The position numbers were made by a program, and so were the translations under genes. Shown here piece after piece: positions 50,641-60,819 of a stretch of 64,000 bases of DNA (positions are counted from its first letter, which is position 1; the number at the start of each line of letters is the position of its first letter). The DNA is taken from assembly GCA_026225945.1 (NCBI GenBank), contig JAMJFZ010003581.1, positions 4,404,501 to 4,468,500 on the forward strand, in the 5' to 3' direction. This stretch comes from Cricetomys ansorgei. Lineage: Eukaryota > Chordata > Mammalia > Rodentia > Nesomyidae. A model generated the notes under the pieces. That model was not told the origin of the DNA. It made no database searches and saw only the letters and a program-made list of their open reading frames with translations.

Positions 50641-51885
50641 ATTCAGCAGCACCCGGAGTCGCCCCCACCCCCACCCCGAGGTCTGAGTTGGGGTTCGGCG
50701 TTCTAGGATTCCCCGTCGAACCTCTGGGGGAGCAGTTTCCTGTTCGGAGTGAGACTTCCTTCTCCGGAGGGGAGAGAAAAAAGTACAAGGCCACAAGGTT
50801 GTTTGCTGTGCGTTCTTCAGGTTTTCGCGTGGGGTCAAGGGAAAAAGCCTGGATGTGTTGCCAACAGCCCTTTGAAAAGGAGTTTTGTTAAGTGCTGCAA
50901 CAGTTCTTCTGATAACAAAGTTGCGTCTGGGCTGGGCACTAAACTCCCTCAGACGTTGACAAATTAAAAGTAATGTAAAAGAATAGGTTTTGTGTTGTTC
51001 TGTTTTCTTTTTTTTTTTTTCTTCCCCCTCTTTTTAAAATCAAAATTTGTGCCACCATAAGGCAAGAGTGTGTTCGGTAAGTTGTAAAACCCGAATTTGG
51101 TTTTATGGACTAACTCGGTTGAGAGGTGGTGCTGCTTCATATCAACAATTACCGAATTTAATAATTCATGAAACTAACGGGTGGTTTAGAATGCAGGACA
51201 GACACGGGCGTACTGCTGATGTGGCACTCTGCGCCTACACTTTGTTTTGTGGGAGACGAATTTAGCTAGTGTTTACAGACACTGACTATTCTGTTTTCTT
51301 AGAGTTTCTAATTTTATGCTTGCTCTGCTTCCCTCATCCTCTGTGTACCTTTTTTTTTTTTTTTTTTTAAATCAAGTGCTCCTCAACTCAGGAGCTGTTT
51401 AGGGGACTTTCAAATGAATTCCTTTCCACTTGATTAGTTTGAGTTTACGGAATAATTGTAGGCTTATTCTTAAGCATCAAAAGCTAGCTTAACTGATTTG
51501 GATGAAAAGGTAAAATTAAGTGTACAGTTCTTATCTGTTTTAAGTCACAATGCAGAATGTAATTAAACATCTTTTGATGGTCTAGAGCCATCATTTTGTG
51601 ACTTTGATTGTCTGTGAGTCCCTTTAGCCACCTTGGAACTTCTATAGAATGTTGGGTCAAGTGCTAAACAATAAACTTACTCCTTTGCAGTTTGCAATTA
51701 TTTTCTGTGCTTTTTCTCCTATTTGTTATTCGATCGGCTTGAAACTGTGAGTGATTAGTATGTACTTTTACCTTCCCCTTCTTTCTTAACCTACCTTCCT
51801 TCCTTCCTTCCTTCCTTCCTACTGTAGAAATAATTTAAACTTGTAATTCTATGCAGGGGAAGATCAGTGGCCCCATACTTGTACA
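50641..51885. other. Repeat-poor intron start; poly-T and (CCTT)n tracts
   Basis: The 1.2 kb after the island lacks SINEs. It has T runs at about 51010-51020 and 51350-51368 and a short (CCTT)n at about 51797-51820. Repeat-poor DNA after a promoter may hold regulatory elements; none is identified. Confidence 0.5.
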
Positions 51886-51889
51886 CAGC

Positions 51890-52035
51890 TTCCCTTCCAA
51901 GATAGGTTCTTACAATGTAATTCTGGTTGTCCTGGAACTCACTTTGTAGACCAGGCTGGCCTTTAATTCACAGAGATCCACCTGCCTCTGCTTCCTGAGT
52001 GCTGGGATTAAAGACCTGTGCCACTACAACCAACT
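51890..52035 (-). mobile_element. B1 SINE, antisense
   Basis: 'ttctggttgtcctggaactc', 'tgtagaccaggctggccttt' and 'gtgctgggattaaagacctg'. Confidence 0.9.
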
Positions 52036-52384
52036 AAAGCCTTTTTTAAAGAAAAGTGAAAGTATTTTACATTGTAATAGCTATCTATATTTATTGCCCA
52101 CAGGCTCTTTGTGAATTGCTTTGGTCAATTTAAGTGAGTTGCCGGAGTATCTCTGGGAAGTTCATTGTTTAACATTCCGTCAAGATGTGCTTTGAAGGTC
52201 TGTTCTTTTGGGTGTTTGCCATTACTTTTTTGTAAATTATTTGTGAAATATTTGTCAGTGAATGTGTACTTAAAATTTATTGGTTGTGTAATCATTAAAA
52301 TCCTTAAGTTCATGTAAAAGTTTCCTCTAATACATAATTTGTTCAGTTTGTTACCTGCCATTGTTCTTTTTCTAGCATTTTTAG

Positions 52385-52490
52385 ACTCACCTCCTCACCC
52401 TGTTTCCAGATTGGCTTTGAACTCAGTGATGTTCCTGCCTCAGACTCTTGGCTGCTGGGATTATAGACCTTAACCATCACACCCAGTCAG
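52385..52490 (-). mobile_element. B4-like SINE fragment, antisense
   Basis: 'ccagattggctttgaactca' and ctgctgggattatagacc. Confidence 0.65.
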
Positions 52491-52519
52491 CTGTCTTTAG
52501 GTCTCATAATTTGTGGTGC

Positions 52520-52705
52520 AGTTTACTGATTGAGAGATGGCTTTAGACCTAAGAGCTCTCTCTGCCCTTTCAGGGATATTGGGTGGGATACAGTTGCTCT
52601 AATAACCAAGGGATCTGATGCCCTCTTCTGGTTTCTGAGGGCACCCCCCATGGCTTACACACACACACACACACACACAAAACACAAATTAAAAATAAAT
52701 GCAGC
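52520..52705 (+). mobile_element. B2 SINE, sense, with (CA)n
   Basis: 'actgattgagagatggcttt' (head), 'aagggatctgatgccctctt' and 'ctggtttctgagggcacccc'; (CA)n at about 52658-52680. Confidence 0.8.
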
Positions 52706-52849
52706 CTAAAATACTCAAATGTTTTCTCTAATTTGTCACAAAATAAAAGTAAGTCTTACATTTCTTTGTTTTGAAATGAACATGGATACTTTCGAGGTGA
52801 TGGTTTCTACACATAAGGGATACAGCTGCTTAGTTACGAGGTTCTGAAG

Positions 52850-52965
52850 CCTAGACCTACACTGCTTTGGAAGTAGAAGTAGGAATTGAAGACGTTAAGG
52901 CCAGCTTTGCTTACACAGCACGTTCAAGGCCTTGTTGGGTTATGTGAAACTGTCTTAAAAGGAAA
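52850..52965 (+). mobile_element. B1/B4-like SINE, sense, diverged
   Basis: 'aagtagaagtaggaattgaa' and 'ggccagctttgcttacacag' are diverged B1 landmarks. Confidence 0.55.
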
Positions 52966-53514
52966 AAAGGGCTCTGGACAGGGACTTCCTGAGATCTTAA
53001 CCTATGAGCTTTTTGATTTGGGAAGCTAATTAGCCTCTCTGCGCTTCAGTTTCTTGGTCTGTGATTTGAGAAGGGTCAATCTCAAGCAAATAATGAACTG
53101 ACAGTGCTTACAGTATTGATGGCACTGACTTGCATTTTCAAAAGATTTCTGCAATTCTACTTTTGTGAGTGAATTTTGATCTTTGTTAAAAGCAGAATAT
53201 TGTCTTTCAAGGACCAGTAAGATGATTTTGTGTTAACATAGAAACTGGATTCTGTATAATATAGCTTGACAAAAAGTGTATATACATTGGATTTCAGTAT
53301 TAGATGTAATATGAGAAATTTATTCACTTGAAGTGTTTAATTGCTTGGGGAAAACTTAAGGGTTTATACTACTAGAGACATTTAAATTTTATGTTACATT
53401 AATGTTTTTACATTAAATGTAAGAGGAAAATGCCTGTGAAAACTTTTAAGGTCCCTGTGTGAAGGAATTAGGAAGGGCTGTATGGAATTAAAAATGGCAA
53501 TACTTTTTTTTAAA
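52966..53514. other. No recognised feature
   Basis: Unassigned intronic AT-rich sequence. Confidence 0.5.
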
Positions 53515-53657
53515 AAAAGATTTATTTATGTATTTTATGTATTTGAGTATTTTGTCTGGGAATTTTATAGACTGCTGTGGGGGTGCTGGGAATTGAACTC
53601 AGGACCTCTGTTAAAGCAACCAATTCTCTTTAACTGCTGAGTCATCTCTCTAGCCCC
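53515..53657 (-). mobile_element. B2 SINE, antisense, shortened
   Basis: 'gtgctgggaattgaactcag', 'gacctctgttaaagcaacca' and 'tgctgagtcatctctctagc'. Confidence 0.85.
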
Positions 53658-54029
53658 AATACTTTTTTCTCCCTCAAATAATGCATTTTGGAGTAAAAAA
53701 AGACAAAATAAATGGAAAAACTTATATTTATATATATATTTTTAATTTTTAAAAAGTATTTTAAGTAGATACTTAGGACTAACTTTCTTGTAATTTTAGA
53801 TAAAGTTTTTGTTTTAAAGTTTGTTTTACCGCCATGTCTGGCTGCAACAATCAAATTTATGCTCATGAAAACAATTGAGTCTTTCATTGCTAGGTAGAAA
53901 ATGCTTCGGTTTTAGGTCACTATAATGACTGGTGTACAGATGTTATGTGTGAGAGAGTGTGCCTGTGCGCGAGCGCTCGCATACGCCAGGGCCCGAGCTG
54001 GGTTTGAGGTTGTACATGTACCTGTGTGC

Positions 54030-54283
54030 GTGTGTAGAGGTCAGAAGAGGGTGCTTAGTGCTTCTTCAAACACTCTGCCAGTTTTTTTGAGGCAAGGTGT
54101 CTGTTTGAACCCAGGGCTTATGTTTTCCTGACTAGAATTAAAGCCAGAAATCATCAGCGATTCTCCAGTCTGTCTCCTTGGGAATTGCAGGTGTTTGTGG
54201 GGGCCGCATTTTGCTACGTGTGTGTTAGGGTCTGAATGATTGCAGATCAAGTGCTCTTAACTGCTGAGCTCTCTCTCCAGCCC
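54030..54283 (-). mobile_element. RSINE1-type SINE, antisense
   Basis: 'gaggtcagaagagggtgctt', 'ttttttgaggcaaggtgtct' and 'ttaactgctgagctctctct' with ccagcccc. Confidence 0.65.
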
Positions 54284-54299
54284 CTTGTGTACAGATGCC

Positions 54300-54445
54300 T
54301 TGTCTTGTACAACTCGTAATTTCAGAGTTAAGCATTCAAGGATAGTGTTAGGCACCTGTTTTCTTACCTCCTTGGGAGTGGGTGTAGGAGATGATCATGA
54401 ATTCCAGGGCAGCTCGTGCTACATAGCAAGCCTGTTTCAAAAATG
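54300..54445 (+). mobile_element. B4-like SINE, sense
   Basis: 'gtgttaggcacctgttttct' and 'attccagggcagctcgtgct' with acatagcaagcctgtttc. Confidence 0.55.
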
Positions 54446-54619
54446 CATGATGGGGAGAAGTATAGATAGATACTTTATGTTCTTCCAAAAATTATCCTCA
54501 GTGGGTGAGACAATTGATGCTATTTTACAGCATCAAAATTATGAATTTCTGCAAAATAGTGTTTGCTTTGAAATGTTTTATGTACGTGTCTATATAAAAC
54601 ACACCAATCATGATTTATT

Positions 54620-54740
54620 TATTTATTTTTTGAGACCAGGTTTCCACTCTATAGCCCTGGCTGGTTTGTGTTGAACTCACAGTTGAACTCACTGTTCTGA
54701 GTGTTAGGGTTACAGATGGTGCCACCTTGCTTGGCTGAAG
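54620..54740 (-). mobile_element. B1 SINE, antisense, diverged
   Basis: 'tttgagaccaggtttccact' and 'ctatagccctggctggtttg'; part of the left arm is replaced by a duplicated gttgaactcac word. Confidence 0.75.
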
Positions 54741-55429
54741 TAATTTTAATAGAAATTTGCAGTTGGTTTGATGACACGTACTTTTACAGTGAGTGAGTTC
54801 CTTATTTTACTTTGTAAATATCATTCATTCATACAGATACTTGTAAGTAGATATCTCGGGATTTACCAAGCAGTTCCAAAGTATGAAAAAGAGAAAAAAA
54901 TTTCTTTCAAAGATGAATCACTACCATCTTAATTCTATTCCTTAATTAGAATACATAGTGTTCATGATCAGATTTTTAAAACTTTTAAAAGTTTAAACAC
55001 CTTCAATTCTATAAATTGATATTTACTATGTAGATTCAACTCAAATTGCTATGTAGGAAGTCTTTGTAGGTGAGGTAGGGGGCAGACCTTAAGTTTGGGA
55101 AATTTAGATGGATATTTATATGTGTCTACAGTGAGCATGTGAGCCATACATGTGTGGGAAAACCCAGTGTGTAGGAAGATAGGTGGAGCAGGTCAGGTTG
55201 GTGTGGGAGTGAGGCGGTGGTTGGTGGCAGGCACTTGGTAGAAGTTCAGGCTGGCATCCTGGGGAAATGAGAGGAAATGGGATTTGGCTGGAGGCCTCAA
55301 AGACCTATCCACAGGGAAATGAAGTAGACAAGGTCCAGTATTTTTCTAAGAGGAATATATATTTTTTTGGAATCCGGGATTATTTTAGATGAGCCCAGAA
55401 TTATCACTGACGAGATGCTTGAGCCTCTC
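54741..55429. other. No recognised feature
   Basis: Unassigned intronic sequence; A run near 54893. Confidence 0.5.
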
Positions 55430-55484
55430 GCTATGGCTCTCATACTGCATAGTATGTGTTTTGAGCCTCTCAGCTATGGATCTT

Positions 55485-55541
55485 TTAGTTAATTAATTAA
55501 TTAATTAGTTTTTCAAGACAGTGTTTCTCTGTTGTAACTCT
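55485..55541 (-). mobile_element. Short antisense B1 scrap with (TTAA)n tail and 7-bp target duplication
   Basis: (TTAA)n followed by 'ttcaagacagtgtttctctg' and ttgtaactct; flanked by GGATCTT at 55478-55484 and 55542-55548. Only the 3' end of a B1 was inserted. Confidence 0.85.
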
Positions 55542-55599
55542 GGATCTTATACTGCATAGTATGTGATTTTATGTGTTTTGGGCTTCGCAGGTATGGATT

Positions 55600-55787
55600 T
55601 TATTTATTTATCTATCTATCTATTTATTTATTTATTTATTGGTTTTTCCAGACAGCATTTCTCTGTTGTAACTCTGGCTGCCCTGGAACTCATTCTGTAG
55701 ACCCGACTGGCCTCGAACTCACAGATAGCCACTTGCCTCTGCCTGCTGAGTGCTGGGATCACAGGCATGTGTCACCACCACCCAGCT
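55600..55787 (-). mobile_element. B1 SINE, antisense, with ATTT/ATCT-rich tail
   Basis: An (ATTT)n/(ATCT)n tail at 55598-55638 leads into 'tctctgttgtaactctggct', 'gactggcctcgaactcacag' and 'gtgctgggatcacaggcatg'. Confidence 0.9.
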
Positions 55788-55789
55788 TT

Positions 55790-55965
55790 GTTTTTATTTT
55801 ATGTACATTGGTATTTGCCTGCATGTATGTCTGTGTAAGGGTTGTCAGATCCCCTGGGACAAGTTACAGACAGTTGTGAGCTGCCGTGTGGATTCTGGGA
55901 ATTGAATCTGGGTCCTCTGGAACAGCAGTCAGTCCTCTTAACCTCTGAGCTATCTCTCTAGCACC
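55790..55965 (-). mobile_element. B2 SINE, antisense
   Basis: 'gtcagatcccctgggacaag', 'attctgggaattgaatctgg' and 'cctctgagctatctctctag'. Confidence 0.9.
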
Positions 55966-56015
55966 TTAGCTGTGGATATTACACTGCACAGTATGTGTCT
56001 TGAGATTATATTAGT

Positions 56016-56096
56016 AGTCAACAGTAGTTGTTGACTGTATTAGGAGTATAGTGGTCATGGGTAGCTTTGTAAATAGTGGTCATGGATAGCTTTGGG
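56016..56096. repeat. Hairpin (56016-56036) and 25-bp tandem duplication (56048-56096)
   Basis: AGTCAACA and TGTTGACT pair around a 5-base loop. Just downstream, 'tagtggtcatgggtagcttt' is repeated as 'tagtggtcatggatagcttt' with a 25-bp period. Confidence 0.85.
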
Positions 56097-56449
56097 TTTT
56101 AAAGCAATCCTCCGCTTATCAAAATATTATTCGACTATTCCTTAGTCACGGTCTAGCATCCCTTATTTATAGATCCTAGTGATTTGGTGTACCTGTTTTC
56201 CTCTCTGCTATTTGGAGATTGGACTCTATTATATCCCGTAGGAAGACCTCAAATTTCTGGACTCAGGCTATCTCAGTGTGCCAGACACCACATCAGATGT
56301 ATTTTAGGTTATTCAGGATGATTCAGTGTTCAGGTAATTTGTGTTTCAAGGGAGTGACTGCAGCATTTAATCACTATGGATTTCAAGTAGAAAAATACTC
56401 TGAAGTTTTATTAGAATAACACAGTTACCACCAACTTACAAGAAACATG
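56097..56449. other. No recognised feature
   Basis: Unassigned intronic sequence. Confidence 0.5.
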
Positions 56450-56535
56450 TGGGGGCTGGGAATGTGCTTAGTATACTCACTGTTAAAGTACTTACCTAGC
56501 TTTGGTGAGGTGTGACTTTGTTATACCCACCCCAA
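56450..56535 (+). mobile_element. ID-like SINE, sense
   Basis: 'tgggggctgggaatgtgctt' and 'ctgttaaagtacttacctag' resemble a diverged ID element. Confidence 0.55.
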
Positions 56536-56904
56536 AAAGAAAGGTATTAATGTGAGGTCTTATCAAAAAAGGAGCTGCTGCTGAGAGATTAGTTAAGAAG
56601 TTAAAAAAAAACAACAAAACCTTCTCACAACCCCTGGATTCTGATATGAATGCCCCTGCCTTATCCTGTTGTTCTGATGTTATAAATCTATTGGTATAGC
56701 TCATTAATGTTGAAATAGAATGTAACAGTAAGAATTGGAAACCCAAACCAGGGAATGTGGCGCTTTAAGGTGATAGGGTTGTGTTCTAGTATGAGAAATG
56801 TTAAAATGTAATGAGACTCTTGAAGATTTTTGTATTGGAAGGAAGTAGAATTTATTCATCTCATTAGTTGGTCAGTGATGATATAGTGAGTACTGGCAGA
56901 TGTG
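56536..56904. other. No recognised feature
   Basis: Unassigned sequence with A runs near 56600. Confidence 0.5.
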
Positions 56905-57069
56905 ATTGTTTTCTGATGCTGTGGCAAAATACCTGAGGTAATCAACTTAAAAGGAGGAAAGGCTTATTTTAGCTTATAGTACCAAATTTCAGTTTATTGT
57001 TTATACTCTCTTGACTGTTACTTTAGGACTGGTAGCATCATGGTGAGAGTATGTAGCTCAGGAAGTCCA
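56905..57069 (-). mobile_element. Old MaLR LTR (MTD/MLT1-like), antisense, part 1
   Basis: 'ttttctgatgctgtggcaaa' with atacctgaggtaatcaactt and 'aaggaggaaaggcttatttt' is the complement of an old MaLR 3' end. It is interrupted at about 57070 and resumes at 58015. Confidence 0.7.
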
Positions 57070-57415
57070 CTGTCTTAGTTGGGGTTTCTGTCACTATGAA
57101 GACACACCATGTCCATAGCAACTCTTAGAAAACATTTAATAGGAACTGGCTTACAGTTCAGAGGTTTAGTCCATTGCCATCATGGTGGTGCGCAGGCAGA
57201 CATTATGCTGGAGCCCAGAGTTCTACACCTGGATCTGCAGGCAGCAGGAGAGAGAGAGACATGGGCCTGACTTGATTGAGCATTTGTATCCTTAAAGCCC
57301 ACCCCCAGTGACACACTTCCTTCAACAAAGCCACACCTAGTCCAACAAGGCCATACCTAATAGTACCGTTCCCTATGGGTCTGTGGGGGTCACTTTCAGT
57401 CAAACCATCGTTTAA
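57070..57415 (-). mobile_element. MT-family MaLR LTR, antisense, nested
   Basis: 'cttagttggggtttctgtca', ctatgaagacacaccatgtcc, 'agtgacacacttccttcaac' and 'agtcaaaccatcg' span a complete LTR; it has a local duplication of the ccaacaaggccacacct word near 57330. Confidence 0.85.
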
Positions 57416-57449
57416 CTGTGCTGATTATTTTTTTGTTGACAAGCTAGGG
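57416..57449 (+). mobile_element. ORR1-like MaLR LTR, sense, part 1 (nested)
   Basis: 'tgtgctgattatttttttgt' with tgacaagctaggg is the 5' end of an ORR1-like LTR, cut by the hAT element. Confidence 0.75.
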
Positions 57450-57675
57450 CAGAAGTTCTCACCCTGTGAGTTGTGACCCCTTTGGGGGTTGTGACCCCCT
57501 TTGGGGGTTGAACGACTTTCACAGGGTCACCTAAGACCATCTGCATATCAGATATTTACATTATGATTCAAAACAGTAGCAAAATTACAGTTACGAAGTA
57601 GCAATGAACATAATTTTATGGTTGGGAGTCATGACAGCATAAGGGTCTCAGCATTAAGAAGGTTGAGAACCACTG
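57450..57675 (-). mobile_element. URR1-like hAT element with perfect 8-bp target duplication
   Basis: Termini cagaagttctcacc and ggttgagaaccactg are inverted repeats; AGCTAGGG flanks both ends (57442-57449 and 57676-57683). It is the reverse-orientation relative of 13114-13333. A 'gtgaccccctttgggggtt' word is duplicated near its left end. No coding sequence. Confidence 0.9.
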
Positions 57676-58014
57676 AGCTAGGGAGATCTGGGAAGAAGGA
57701 ACCTCAGTAGAGAAAATGATTTCATCAGATTGCATACAGGCAAGCCTGTGGTGCATTTTCTTGATTAATGATTGATATGAGAGAGTGGGCTTAGCCCACT
57801 ATGGCAGTGCCACCCCTTTTTGGTTGATTCTTGTATAGAAAAACAGGCTGAGCAAGCCATAGAAAACAGGATTCTAAGCAGTGTTCCAAGGGTCTCTTCT
57901 TCATCTAGGTTCCTACCTTGAACACCTGCCTTTTCTTTCATGATCAGTAAGGTAAGCCAAATAAACCCATTTTTTTGTCCTTCCGCTTATCACAATAGAA
58001 CCTCGACTAAGACA
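57676..58014 (+). mobile_element. ORR1-like MaLR LTR, sense, part 2 (nested)
   Basis: 'tctgggaagaaggaacctca', 'cattttcttgattaatgatt', 'aacaggctgagcaagccata' and 'acctcgactaagaca' complete the LTR begun at 57416. Confidence 0.85.
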
Positions 58015-58195
58015 ATAATAGTTGGGAAGCATAAAAGAGAGACAAGAGGTTGTGATTCTAAAGGACATGTATTTAACAACCTATCTTCCTGCCAGTAGAC
58101 TCCACCTTCTGAAGTTTTCATCACCTAATAGGATCATGTGGGAGACTAGGCCTTGAAAACAAGAGTCTTTGGGACATTCAAGATTCAGACTGTAT
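58015..58195 (-). mobile_element. Old MaLR LTR (MTD/MLT1-like), antisense, part 2
   Basis: 'gactccaccttctgaagttt' with tcatcacctaataggatcatg and 'gtctttgggacattcaagat' continue the LTR started at 56905. Confidence 0.7.
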
Positions 58196-58670
58196 CAGCA
58201 GGAACCAAGATAGTTTTTAATCTTTGGCTTCAAGTCTTCTGAATGAAGCAAGACTTTGCTTGAGGTAATCCCTTTGGGGTACTTTTTAATTTTAATTTTA
58301 ATTTATTTTAAATATTAAGACTGTCTAAGGATATTCCCTAATGTAGAAGTTACTAGAAATATTTCCAGCCTGTAGATTAGCTATAACAGTGTCGTATTCA
58401 TTATCACTGTAATTGTTAAGTACCAAACATTTTGAGTTTTAAGTATACAAGTTTGTGTATTTTGAATTTGGATTGTTTTACACAATTTTTTAAAAACTGA
58501 AATTATTTATAGTGTCCTCCCTGCACCACATGCTAGGAATTGAACCTAGGGCTTCAACACATGGTAAGAAAGTGCTTTACCACTGTGGTCATTCAAATAC
58601 TTGCCTTGTACCCAGTATTTCTCATCATGTTAGAAACAACTTCCACCTTACTTGAAAATGTGTTTTCTTA
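58196..58670. other. Mostly unassigned; ID-like antisense scrap at 58505-58590
   Basis: The scrap reads 'ccacatgctaggaattgaac' and 'gaaagtgctttaccactgtg'. Confidence 0.5.
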
Positions 58671-58800
58671 GCTGGTGTGGTGGAGCACTTGGGAGGTGAA
58701 GGCAGGAAGACAATAAGGAGTTCAAGGTCATCCTTCCTTGGTTGCATTCTAGGCCAATTTGGAATACATGAGATAGTATCTCAAAAAAATCAAAAAACAA
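58671..58800 (+). mobile_element. B4/B1-like SINE, sense
   Basis: 'agctggtgtggtggagcact' with tgggaggtgaaggcaggaag, then tagtatctcaaaaaaatc. Confidence 0.7.
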
Positions 58801-58837
58801 ACAAACAACAACAACAAAAACCAAAAAACCCAGGAAG

Positions 58838-59072
58838 AAGGCTGGGGAGATGGTTTAGTTGGTAAATTGGCTTGCTTTGCAAGCGTGAAGGGAGGACCTG
58901 AGTTTGGGTCTCCAGCACTTATGTTAAAAAAAAGAAAACAAGGCAGTGCACCTGTAATCCCAGCATTAGGGAAGCATTCCTGTGTCTAGCAGAATTGATA
59001 GAGTTCCAGGTTCACTGGAAGACCTCTGGAGAAATATGAAAAAATGAAGACCTCAGAAAATAAGGTGGAGGA
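58838..59072 (+). mobile_element. RSINE1-type SINE, sense, part 1
   Basis: 'ggctggggagatggtttagt', 'tgctttgcaagcgtgaaggg', 'gtgcacctgtaatcccagca' and 'gagttccaggttcactggaa' are in order; broken after agaaaataaggtgga by a B3. Confidence 0.8.
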
Positions 59073-59250
59073 TCTGGGAGATGGCTCAGCTGGTTAAGAA
59101 AGGCCTTTGTCACTGAACCTGATAACCTAACTTCAGTCCCAGGACCCATGGTCGAAGGAGAGCACCTACTTGACAAGTTGTCCTTGGGCTTCCACAGACA
59201 CATTGGACCCACATCTTCACCCCATCACTGCACTAAATAAATAAATATAA
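59073..59250 (+). mobile_element. B3 SINE, sense, inside RSINE1
   Basis: 'gatctgggagatggctcagc', 'acttcagtcccaggacccat' and ataaataaatata tail. Confidence 0.8.
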
Positions 59251-59461
59251 GCTGGGCATGGTGGCACACACCTATAATTCCAGTACTTGAGAGGCAGAGA
59301 CAGGTGGATATTTGAGTTGAGGCCACCCTTGTCTACAGATTTGAGTTCAGGGAAGCCAGAGCTACACAGAGAAACCTTGTCTCCAAAAACAAACCTCCCC
59401 TACCCATACCCACTACAAACAAATAATTAAATGTAACAAAAAAAAAAAAAAAAAAAAAAAA
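59251..59461 (+). mobile_element. B1 SINE, sense, with a roughly 24-base A tail
   Basis: 'gctgggcatggtggcacaca' to 'agagaaaccttgtctccaaa'; the terminal A run is at 59437-59461. Confidence 0.9.
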
Positions 59462-59547
59462 GGAAGAAAGAGATTGAGAACAAACTAGGAAGAAGCCTGA
59501 CATTGATCTCTGGCTTCCATATGCACATACATACACACAAACATAGC
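59462..59547 (+). mobile_element. RSINE1-type SINE, sense, part 2
   Basis: 'gacattgatctctggcttcc' with atatgcacatacatac is the RSINE1 3' end continuing from 59072. Confidence 0.75.
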
Positions 59548-59657
59548 ACCAAAAAATGTTCTCTTAAGATCAGAGTTTTGCAGTAAGCATTAATTAATAT
59601 TCCTTCTTGGCCATTGGAGGTTGAATTCTGATAAGTATTTTTGCCTTGCTGCATTTA

Positions 59658-59692
59658 TTTATTTATGTATGTATGTATGTATGTATGTATGT
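59658..59692. repeat. (ATGT)n/(ATTT)n microsatellite
   Basis: 'tttatttatttatgtatgta' and further ATGT repeats to about 59692. Confidence 0.9.
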
Positions 59693-59744
59693 GTACACCA
59701 TTTAAAATGAAAATTCCTTTTCTCTCAAATACTAATGAAGCCAT

Positions 59745-59885
59745 TTTCTTTCTTGTTCTTCTTTTGAGATAGTCTCATTTTGTAACCCTGCCCAACCTGG
59801 AACTCTATACATAGACCATGCTGGTCTTGAACTGCCTGTCTCAGAGTTCTGGGATTAAATACTTATACCATCATGACTGCCTAAG
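59745..59885 (-). mobile_element. B1/B4-like SINE, antisense, diverged
   Basis: 'cttttgagatagtctcattt', 'atgctggtcttgaactgcct' and gttctgggattaaat. Confidence 0.75.
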
Positions 59886-60374
59886 CTATTCTTGTTTTTT
59901 TAGTTCATCATTGATGTATCTACTGGGGTTGGGCATCCCATGATCAGAGTGTTCTCCATAATTTAACCAGTTACAGTTTTCTGTGATGATCTCTTTCTGT
60001 TGCAAAGAGCAGCTTTGATAAGGAATGAGAGCTACATTTACCAGGTAAAGACAGCTGGTGAACCTAGTGTGCAGTTTTAGAACATGAAGGTTTGCTGTGA
60101 ACCAAAAGAATATATAAAAAATATTTCTAGAGTATAATTTTTTGTTAGCTATATAACTGGTGCTGATTTATTATGCTTAAGTGTATTTTCTCATGGGAAT
60201 TATATGCAATAGGCTTTATGCTTATTTCATTCTGGTTTCTAAATAAAACAGTTTCTGGAAAGCATGTGACCTACTAGGGTATTAAAGAAAATTTAATTTT
60301 TTTCCATTGGCATCGCTTATTCTCCCGAGAAAAATTTAAATGGCCCTAGATATGTACATTTATAAAATAGGACT
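59886..60374. other. No recognised feature
   Basis: Unassigned intronic AT-rich sequence. Confidence 0.5.
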
Positions 60375-60788
60375 GGAAATTGTCTTAGGGTTACTATTGC
60401 TGTGATTAAACATCATGACAAAAGCAAGTTGGGGAGGAAGGTTTTATTTGGCTTACAGTTCCACATCACTGTCTGTCATTGTAGAAAGTCAGGACAGGAA
60501 CTCAAACAGATCAGGAACCTGGAGGCAGGAGCTGACACAGAGGCCTTGGTGGGGTGCTCTTTAGTAGCTTGCTCCACATGGCTTGTTCAGCCTGCTTTCT
60601 TACAGAGCCCAGGACCACCTGCCCAGGGGTGGCACCCCTCACAATGGGCTGGGCCTTCTCACATCAATCACTAAATGCCCTAAAGGCATGCCTACAGCCT
60701 AATTATATGGAAGTATTTTCCCAATTTCTGTTCTCTCCTCTCAAATGACTCTAGCTTGTGTCAAGTTGACATAAAATTAGCCAGCATA
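60375..60788 (-). mobile_element. ORR1-like MaLR LTR, antisense, near full length
   Basis: 'tgtcttagggttactattgc', 'aagcaagttggggaggaagg', 'caggggtggcacccctcaca', and 'agcttgtgtcaagttgacat' follow the complete family in complement. Best-preserved ORR1-like copy here. Confidence 0.9.
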
Positions 60789-60819
60789 TAAATCAAGCAG
60801 TAATGATAATAAATCAAAA

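Larger units (their letters stand above)
55430..56006 (+). repeat. Tandem repeat, unit about 43 bp, broken by SINE insertions
   Basis: Unit 1 is 55430-55472; unit 2 is 55473-55484 plus 55549-55589; a partial unit starts at 55590; a final unit is 55969-56006. Shared words are gctatgga and 'atactgcatagtatgtg' (one to three changes per unit). Unit 2 is split by a B1 scrap, and the third is displaced by an antisense B1 plus B2. Confidence 0.8.

Noticed and set aside
49579..50642. Long minus-strand open frames of 196-270 codons
   Set aside because: GC-rich CpG-island DNA has few stop codons. The encoded sequences are low-complexity Arg/Ala/Pro/Gly with no recognisable domain.
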